Assembly: GCA_033439765.1 (NCBI GenBank) | Contig: JAULSN010000006.1 | Coordinates: 1,736,001-1,800,000 of the forward strand | Length of the DNA: 64,000 nucleotides | From: Lasiosphaeria ovina | Taxonomy: Eukaryota; Ascomycota; Sordariomycetes; Sordariales; Lasiosphaeriaceae | Direction: 5' to 3' | In this document: one piece after another, positions 56,842-64,000 of the stretch | Position numbering within the stretch: the first letter of the stretch is position 1 | Layout of the letters: each line of letters starts with the position of its first letter | Program-made: the position numbers and the translations under genes | The notes under the pieces: model-generated | Databases searched by the model: none | Seen by the model: only the letters and a program-made list of their open reading frames with translations | Told to the model about the DNA's origin: nothing

Positions 56842-57597
56842 TGTTGAACTGCGTTCCTGTATAGGCCTGAACTCAGCACCTATACAGGGTGCGTAGGGCA
56901 GCAGGCGCAGCGGAAGTAAGGCGTGTAGCGTATATCGGGAACCAAGTGCAGGGTAGGTCGATCAAGTACAGGGTAGACTATAGGGAACTGTGCCCTACGG
57001 TCCGATACAATAGTGCTTCTGCAAGGCACTGAGGGAAGCAGGCTGCCTGACTGCTTATAGGTCTGTAGAACTCTGCTATAGGCCTGCCACTCAGAATGTG
57101 AGGACTCTGCTCAGCAGTCTACCTCGTAGGCTATAGGGGACTCTGCCCTATAGTCAGGGTCTTCGGGACCAACTGTGGGTGCTAAAGAAGACGGAGAGGA
57201 GTTATATTATAGAAGAAGTATAGTATAAAGAGTGGTGAGTATAATGCTTGCTTGTTGCTTTCTTTTATACTCATAATAAGAGGCTTGCTTGCTTTGAAGG
57301 AAATCTATCTAAGGGAAAGGACAGGTCTATATAGACCTAAGGTGAGCTCTCTAGAAGGTTCTAGAGGCCCACAGGCTCCGTAGACAGCTCTATATTCTAT
57401 AGTCTTCTAGTGGGCTTGTCTTACGTATGCCAAGACGTATAGGGGTTTCGAGAGGGTGCTGTGGGGCAAAGTAAATAATCTAGGTATAGCGCCCTCAGCA
57501 TTACACAACAGCCACAACACTCACAACTCCAACACAGCTACTGCAGTGCCCTGCACTTTAGGACCCTATAACCCTAGTAACTAGCTATACTTTAACA
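56842..57597 (-). repeat. Solo copia LTR inside the old chromovirus
   Basis: 756 bp, plus strand TGTTGAAC to CTTTAACA. Flanked by CTGAT (56837-56841) and CCGAT (57598-57602), one 5-bp duplication with a C/T difference. The host protease sequence (ACTATATAGACTACTGAT, then TCTACCGGG) is contiguous across it. Confidence 0.88.
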
Positions 57598-57651
57598 CCG
57601 ATTCTACCGGGTATACTATATTCTTAAGCTCTTAGAAACCGAAGGCCTAGA
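57598..57651 (+). mobile_element. Old chromovirus, protease segment between insertions
   Basis: It matches 59449-59503 of the young element (CCGATTCTGCCGGAA... to GAGGCCGAAGACCT) and ends with CTAGA, the target site of the young element. Confidence 0.7.
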
Positions 57652-58067
57652 TGTAAGGAAAAGGACCCCCGAGCATGCGGCCCCGGCCCTCGCCCACCTT
57701 CCTGTGCGAAGCCCGGGCCCAAAGCCGATGCGCGCTGTGTCATCTGCGCCACCAACGCCACACGGCAGCGCCACACTCGCAGAGCCTCAAAGGCCCTGCG
57801 CAACAAAGGCCCTCAAAGGGCCCTGCGCAGCCCTCGCTGCGCAGCCCTCGAAGGCACGCACAACTGGCCGCGCCACAAGCGCCACACCGTGGCGCCACGC
57901 CCGCGGAGCCTCAACAAAGGCCCTGAGCCTATATATAGATGCGGCCCTCGCCCACCTTCCTTTGCGAGGGCCAGGTTGAAGTCTTTAGCCAATACCACTT
58001 CTTGCTCTGCCTACCTACTGCTTCTATTGTGACCACCTTGATCGGGCGTACCTGCCTTCCCCTTACA
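57652..58067 (+). repeat. 5' LTR of the young chromovirus
   Basis: 416 bp. A TATA-like TATATATAG lies at 57930-57939, followed by CTCGCCCACCTTCC and the conserved end ACCTTGATCGGGCGTACCTG. GC-rich compared with the old copy at 55172. Confidence 0.92.
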
Positions 58068-58111
58068 ATTCTTCAACCTCCACACCTTCCGGTATCGATC
58101 GAGCCGGTCAC

Positions 58112-59287
58112 ATGGTAAGCAACACCCGCGGAAAGGACCGAAGGTCGGCATCCGAAGCCCCCGGGGACTCCAGCAGCCAGACCCCGGACTCGTCCAGAGA
58201 GGCCGCTGCAGCCACCGTTCCCACCATGGATCCCCAGCAATTCCAGGCCTTCATACAGGCCATGACCAGCCTGGGCAGCACCTTGGCGGCCAACCTAGGA
58301 CCGCAGGGAGGGCCCCCTAGATTGAAGGATGATCGCCCTCCCTCCTACGCAGTCGGCAAGCTCAAGCTCGACGCCTCCCTCCAGGACAAGGAAGACTGGC
58401 TCCTAGCCACCGAATAAGGAAACGCAACCCGCCTAGACCGACCTCAATAGCTCCAAGTCCAGTGGGCCAGCACTTGGATGGAGCTAGAAGCGTAGCAGTA
58501 GTGGCGGGCCTACCAGAAGCAGCTCCACGAAGGGGACTTCGAGCGGATCACCTGGCAGGAGTTCAAAGAATACGTTAATACGGACTACCTCGGCAGCAAA
58601 TCCGGCGAAGTACAAGCATACAAAGAATGGCTAGCATGTACTCAACGCGGCCGGTCCCCTCAGGAATTCTACCGCGAATGGTCTACGCTAGTGAGGCACC
58701 TGCCGGATATGGATATCAATACCACCTTTATGGCCCGGGACTATTGGATCAAACTTGACCGCTTCTACCATAATCGATATGCCGAGGCCGTCCCTAACGT
58801 CACCTCGGCAAAGGAGTGCGCTAAGTGGTGTGAGCGGATCTGGCTCGCCCGGGCCTACCTAAGGAACGGTAACGATAAAGAAACGTACCGGAAAAGGCTG
58901 GGCTCCCCTACCAGCCTTAGCGAGGCCCGAAAACTACACCGTACGACGGAGGAACCGTACTCCGGACCCCGCCATAACAAAGCCCGGATTCAACGTAGGG
59001 AGCTTCGGGGCTCCCCCACACCAGACTAACCCGTTGCCTACGCCCCACCCGCCACTAGGCCGAACGCCCAGGCACCGCTCCGCGCTAGGGAGCCTCCTAT
59101 ATACTATAACTATAGTAAAGTAGGGCATATATAACGCTAGTATACCCTCCCGCCTCGGCGCCCTACGGCCGTACCAGGCCCGGACGCCAAGGTCTAGAGA
59201 ATCGAGGTAGGGGACTACGGAGACCTCGAGGACCCGTACCCGGAACCCTCTGACTCCGAAGACGACTCGGGAAACGGGAGCTGGTAG
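58112..59287 (+). pseudogene. gag of the young chromovirus
   Basis: ATG 58112 (MVSNTRGKDRRSASEAPGDS) runs to the TAG at 59285 in one frame, with internal TAG stops at 58415, several between 58445 and 58500 and at 59027 (TAA). The capsid-like part reads WQEFKEYVNTDYLGSKSGEV, then QAYKEWLACTQRG, FYREWSTLVRHLPDMDIN and YWIKLDRFYHNRYAEAVP. The zinc knuckle near 59092-59140 reads YYNYSKVGHI, with Cys replaced by Tyr. A C-terminal acidic tail (YPEPSDSEDDSGNGSW) carries the slippery site. Gag packages RNA and forms the particle; here it cannot be made full-length. Confidence 0.82.
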
Positions 59288-59313
59288 ACGATAACCCCGA
59301 TCGATCTACCCAG
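59269..59313 (+). promoter_or_regulatory. -1 ribosomal frameshift signal between gag and pol
   Basis: GGGAAAC at 59269-59275 is in the gag frame as G GGA AAC, the X XXY YYZ form. Five bases later a stem begins: CTGGTAGA (59281-59288) pairs with TCTACCCAG (59305-59313, one bulged C), loop 16 nt. The gag TAG lies at 59285 inside the stem. Gag is in frame 2 and protease/RT/integrase in frame 1, exactly a -1 shift. Confidence 0.75.
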
Positions 59314-62300
59314 GCCATCTACGACGGGGTAAAACCAGGCCCTACCTTCACCATCTAAGGTAGTACTCGCTCGTAGCGCCGGGGACGGAAAGCTATACCT
59401 CTACCGGTGACTATTAACGCCGATACGGGGGCACAAGTCAATTACGTAGATCACCGATTCTGCCGGAAATACCGTATCCCCGTGCTCCCGGAGGCCGAAG
59501 ACCTCTGCCTACCGTAACTCATTAACCCTAATGGAAGCCGGATCAAGTACTACGGCCTTTTCCACCTTACCCTCCAGCTTATGGATATACGTAGATAATA
59601 GCGAGAAGTCTCCCAATTCTTCTACGGGGTCAAACGGCCGAAAGGATCCCCCCCGGTACTCTGGGGAAACCCAGGTATAGGGTCCGAAGGCGTAACTCTC
59701 TATACGGCCCTTAACGCCTTCGAATAAGGCCGCTATTCAGAGATCCTGCCGAAGGAATTAGCCCGAGACGTCCTTAACGGCGCCCCCGCCTTTATAGCTA
59801 CGGTCTCCCGTATAGCTATCGAGCTAGAAGAAGACCATATTGAAGCCCTCGATGGCCCGGAAAAAGCAGTTGACCCCGAGCCGTTACCCCTAGAGCTCGT
59901 ATACCGAACAACTATCTTCTCGGAACAAGCAGCTCAGGAACCCAATACCCTAGAAGGAGCGGAGCACTATATCGACCTTGAAGAAGGATCCACGCTACCG
60001 TAGGGCCATATTTACCCCCTGAGCTAGGCCCAGCTTGACGAACTCGCCGCCTATATTCGGGAAAACCTCGCTAACGGCCGTATCGTAGAAAGCAGCAGCC
60101 CTGCCGGAGCCCCGGTTATCTTTATCCCTAAGAAGGATGGGACCCTACGGTTATACGTTAACTACTGGGGCCTAAATAAGATCACTATTAAGAACCGGTA
60201 CCCGCTACCGCTAATTAGTAACCTTATGGACCGTCTTACCGGCGCCCGGTTCTTCACCAAGCTTAACCTTAAGGATACGTACCACCGGATCCGAATCCGC
60301 CGGGCCGATTAGTGGAAAACGGCCTTCAAGACCCGGTACGGGCAATTCGAATATACGGTTATACCGTTTGGCCTTACTAATACTCCAGCCATCTTCTAAG
60401 CCTATATTAACCGGGCCCTAACCGGCCTAGTAGACGTATTCTATATCGTATACCTCGACGATATCCTCATCTACTCCAACACCCGTAAAGAGTATACCCG
60501 CTACGTCCTCGAGGTACTCGACCACCTAGAGTAGGCTCAGCTCTTCGCCAAGCGGTCTAAGTACTCCTTTTACCAGGATCAAGTCGAGTTCCTCGGCTTC
60601 CTTATTAGCCATTAAGGTATCGAGATAGACCCCCGGCGCGTAGAAGCTATTCAGGACTAGCCAATACCCCAGTCTACTAGGGATATACAAGTCTTCCTCG
60701 GCTTCGCTAACTTCTACCGCCGGTTTATCTAGGGATACTCTAGGATTACCGCTCCTATCACCTCCCTACTAAAAGGGGGCTCCAACCACCCTTTCTATTG
60801 GCCGCCCGAGGCTTACGCCGCCTTTGAATAGCTGAAATCGGCCTTTAGCTACGTAAGCTTCCTAACCTACTAGGAACCGAGCCGACGAGCCCGGGTCGAG
60901 ACCGACGCTAGTAATAAGGCGATCTCCGGGATCCTCTCGTAGCTAGTTGACTCTTAGTGGCGCCCCGTAGCCTACTGGTCGAGAAAGCTCACCGATGTAG
61001 AGCTCCGGTGGGCCATAGGCCAAAAGGAGCTTATCGCCATCCTCGAATCCCTCGAATACTGGGGCTACTACCTAGGCGGTACTAACTAGAGGTTCCTAGT
61101 CCTCACAGACTACGAGGCACTTAAGGGAGTAATCGTAGCTCCGGCCCGGGACCTCAAAGGCCGCCTGGCTAGATAGGTATATCGCCTATCCCCCTTCGAC
61201 TTCGATATCGAACACCGCCCTGGTACTACTAACCCTGTAGACCCCCTTTCGAGAAGACTAGACTATATGGTAGGAGAGATCGCCTATGGCGATATACTAC
61301 TAACCTTGACGAAGAAACTGCGGTTAGCTACGGAGCTACCGGTAGCCGTGAGAGCGGTAGTGGCCCGGATCGGGGCCGGAGTGTAGAAGATGTCGTGCTC
61401 CCGAAGGTACCGTAGAGCGGTCCGACGGGTTGAATAAGCCCTTTAATATCCTCGAGTTGAAGGTGTAGCTAGGGTTTCGGCTATGACGCGCTTTGCCCTC
61501 GGGGCCACCGGACGTGTGGCGTTTAATAAAGCGGAGCCCCGGGAAAGGAGCTACTAGCGGGACGAATATACCCCGAGGGAGGGGCTGGGACGCCGTACGG
61601 CTACTACGGACTCGCTAGAGTAGACGATCTCGCCGGGGCGGTTAGACTAGAGGGTCGGGGGGTAACTATAGTAAGGCGCTTAGGGTGCCGACCTGCTAGT
61701 CCCTTACGCGGTTGCGGTAGAGGTTTACGCCGGTGAGGCGGCTGAGGAATAGGATCCTAGGTATAGGTTCTATAGGTCGATTATCGCTCTATAGAAAGGG
61801 GATCTCGAATATAGAAACCGCCTTAAGGAAGTGCTCGAGGGTTAAATAGACGTGGGTACTGGTGTATAGGGTAAGCTAGGAAACTATAGCGTTAATGACG
61901 AGGGGGTACTCCGGTATAAAGGTAGGCTAGTAATCCCTACGGTCCTAGCGGTAAAAAGAGAGCTTATAAGGTTATACTACGATGACCCTAGAGCCGGGCA
62001 TTTTAGTAGCTATAAGATAGTGGACCTCTTAAAGCGAAGGTTCTATTAGGAAAACCTAGATATAGAAGTATAAGCTTATATAAGATAGTGCTAGGTATGC
62101 TTAGGCAACCGGCAACCGAGGTATAGGCCGTACGGAAGGCTGAGCTCGTTACCGCTACCTACCTAACTATTCGAAGAAATTAGCCTAGACTTTATTACTA
62201 AGCTACCCCCTTACTAGTATAAGGACCGCGTTATAGATACCGTACTCGTGGTGGTAGATCGGTTTACGAAGACCGCCCTCTTCATCCCGACTACTACTAC

Positions 62301-63240
62301 CGTTACGGCGGCTGAGCTAGCCCAACTACTCTACGAGCATGTTAAGTGCCGATTTGGCACGCCTCTAGGTATAGTCTCTAATAGAGATTCCCTATTAATA
62401 AGCAACTTCTGGATAGAACTCTCCAAAGCTCGCTAAATCAAGCAAAGGCTCTTAATAGCATACCACCCGCAAACCGATAGCCAGTCAGAACGAACATATC
62501 AGAGCCTATAGCACTATTTGAGGTGCTTTACTAACGAAGAGGCCCAATAGGCACCACTCCTCACCGAGGCCGAATTCGCGTATAATAATAGCGTGTATAT
62601 GACTATCGGAGTGAGCCCGTTCGAGGCCCTGTACGGCTACAACCCCCGAATGGTGGATTACGTGCCCTCTATATAGCTGAAGGTGCAAGGCGTATACGAA
62701 CGCCTGAGTAGACTGAATACCCTGAGGGAAAAGATGTACTACTACTGGTAGAAGGCCGTAGACTCGTAGAAGCGATACTACGATGTAAGGCACTAGTGGA
62801 TCGAGTTCGAAGTAGGAGAAACCGTGGGCCTTTCCACGCAGAATTTCCGCTTCAAAGCCGGCAGGAAGCTGGCACCGAGATTCATCCCGGTGAAGATTAT
62901 AGAAAGGATCGGCATATAGGCATACCGGGTAGACCTACTAGCCAAGTACGCCAGACTGTATGATGTCTTCCCCGTCTCCCTGCTAGAAAAGTGGGTAGTT
63001 GCCGAGGGCCAGAGGGTACTGCCACTGCCTGAGCTGGTAGAAGGAGAGGAAGAGTGGGAAGTAGAAGACATCGTGGAGCATAAGGATGAAGGAGACCGAA
63101 GAAGGTTCCTAGTCAAATGGGCGGGCTGGCCAGCCGAATATAATACCTGGGAACCAAAGGAACACCTGGCCAACGCACAAAAGGTGCTGAAGCGATATGA
63201 GAAGAAGGCAAAGCAGAGGCATAGAAAATGGAACGATTAG
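59288..63240 (+). pseudogene. pol of the young chromovirus with C-terminal chromodomain
   Basis: One frame throughout, ending with TAG 63238. Protease: VTINADTGAQVNYVDHRF (59407 on; DTGA intact). RT: APVIFIPKKDGTLRLYVNYW (60109), FFTKLNLKDTYHRIRIRRAD, FGLTNTPAIF, YIVYLDDILIYS (about 60445; YLDD intact), VEFLGFLISH. RNase H: RARVETDASNKAISGIL, FLVLTDYEALKGV. Integrase: zinc-binding GHFSSYKIV and CQVC-like block (61990-62105), then DFITKLPP (62190), GIVSNRDSLLISNFW (62375; the second catalytic Asp appears as Asn), SERTYQSL. Chromodomain at 63046-63210 (EWEVEDIVEHKDEGDRRRF, LVKWAGWPAEYNTWEP) with its aromatic cage residues intact. Many TAG stops at Gln/Trp positions inactivate it. Confidence 0.88.
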
Positions 63241-63266
63241 TCAAGTCAACGGGGACGTTGACCTAC

Positions 63267-63281
63267 GGGGGGGGGGATAGT
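63267..63281 (+). promoter_or_regulatory. Polypurine tract of the young chromovirus
   Basis: Ten G followed by ATAGT immediately before the 3' LTR at 63282. This is the expected primer position for plus-strand DNA synthesis. Confidence 0.7.
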
Positions 63282-63697
63282 TGTAAGGAAAAGGACCCCC
63301 GAGCATGCGGCCCCGGCCCTCGCCCACCTTCCTGTGCGAAGCCCGGGCCCAAAGCCGATGCGCGCTGTGTCATCTGCGCCACCAACGCCACACGGCAGCG
63401 CCACACTCGCAGAGCCTCAAAGGCCCTGCGTAACAAAGGCCCTCAAAGGGCCCTGCGCAGCCCTCGCTGCGCAGCCCTCGAAGGCACGCACAACTGGCCG
63501 CGCCACAAGCGCCACACCGTGGCGCCACGCCCGCGGAGCCTCAACAAAGGCCCTGAGCCTACATATAGATGCGGCCCTCGCCCACCTTCCTTTGCGAGGG
63601 CCAGGTTGAAGTCTTTAGCCAATACCACTTCTTGCTCTGCCTACCTACTGCTTCTATTGTGACCACCTTGATCGGGCGTACCTGCCTTCCCCTTACA
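63282..63697 (+). repeat. 3' LTR of the young chromovirus
   Basis: 416 bp, identical to the 5' LTR except for two C/T positions. Followed by CTAGA, the target duplication. Confidence 0.92.
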
Positions 63698-64000
63698 CTA
63701 GACCTACCGTAATTCATTAATCCTAACGGGAGCTAGATTAAGAACTACGGTATTTTCTACCTTACCTTCTAGCTTACCGATACTTACGGAGAGACCCGCG
63801 CTATTTCCTAGTTCTTCTACGGACTTAAGCGATTAAAGGAGTCCCCTCCTATACTATAGGGGAACCTAGGTATTGTAGCGGAAGGTATTATCCTCTATAC
63901 GGCCCTTAACGCCTTTAGCTAGGGTCGCTATTCGGAGATCTTACTAAGGGAGTTCGCCCGGGACGTCCTGGACGGTATACCCGCCTTTACTACTATTGAA
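63698..64000 (+). mobile_element. Old chromovirus, continuation of protease/pol
   Basis: CCTACCGTAATTCATTAATC onward aligns with 59507-59800 of the young element (CCTACCGTAACTCATTAACC) with mostly C-to-T differences. It continues beyond the window. Confidence 0.78.

Larger units (their letters stand above)
57652..63697 (+). mobile_element. Young, structurally complete Ty3/gypsy chromovirus
   Basis: 6046 bp with two 416-bp LTRs (57652-58067 and 63282-63697), TGTAAGG...CCTTACA ends and a perfect target duplication CTAGA (57647-57651, 63698-63702). The LTRs differ at only two positions (57801 C vs 63431 T; 57932 T vs 63562 C), both C/T at CpA/TpA. It inserted into the protease region of an older member of the same family. 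Gag, a -1 frameshift signal, pol and chromodomain are all present, but RIP-type TAG stops break both frames. It needs no protein of its own to persist; it could only move with help from an intact relative. Confidence 0.93.

Noticed and set aside
57675..57979. ORFs of 60-140 aa inside the LTRs at 57652 and 63282, on both strands
   Set aside because: They are identical in both LTRs, overlap each other in several frames and have no domain; a GC-rich LTR gives such chance ORFs.

Overview
The window looks like nuclear DNA of a filamentous ascomycete (Pezizomycotina, probably Sordariomycetes-like; the clade is inference). The reasons are two HET-domain proteins, a fungal NLR relic, short introns with GTATGT/GTGAGT donors and CTAAC branch points, and long blocks of transposon sequence carrying C-to-T / G-to-A changes at CpA/TpG, the signature of repeat-induced point mutation (RIP). 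GC-rich gene islands alternate with AT-rich retroelement blocks.

Layout. 1-16.1 kb is a gene island: the 5' part of an unrecognised conserved gene (minus strand, runs off the left edge); a Fot1/pogo-like DNA transposon relic split by a solo LTR; a 903-aa HET protein with N-terminal membrane segments and a poly-Gln tract; a nitrilase-family gene with an in-frame stop; a second HET protein; an unrecognised frameshifted fragment; a broken NACHT/HEAT-repeat NLR; and a frameshifted CmcJ/AsaB-like oxidoreductase. HET and NLR genes are allorecognition (heterokaryon incompatibility) families, so this looks like a decaying incompatibility-type cluster.

16.6-43.4 kb is a nested retroelement graveyard. 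It contains a complete Ty1/copia element (21491-27904, one reading frame with about three dozen stops), further copies of its 749-bp LTR in both orientations, a complete Ty3/gypsy chromovirus (34512-41421, minus strand, 281-bp LTRs, target duplication GTTCT), and pieces of a third LTR family called 'Y' here, whose 3' region carries an antisense ORF and a tRNA-like module. A second Fot1-like copy sits at the right edge.

43.4-52 kb is a second gene island: a 310-aa hypothetical gene (minus), a two-intron gene of about 552 aa whose ATG is itself split by an intron, a decayed partial paralogue of that gene 1.1 kb downstream, and a candidate small secreted protein.

52.2-64 kb is again transposon sequence: a hAT fragment cut by LTR pieces, a solo copia LTR with a perfect AGAAC duplication, and an old chromovirus into which first a copia LTR and then a young, structurally complete member of the same family (57652-63697, 416-bp LTRs, target duplication CTAGA) inserted. 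The young copy keeps a clear -1 frameshift signal between gag and pol and a C-terminal chromodomain, but its frames contain RIP-type stops.

Everything was read by eye; family names rest on motif recognition, not database searches.
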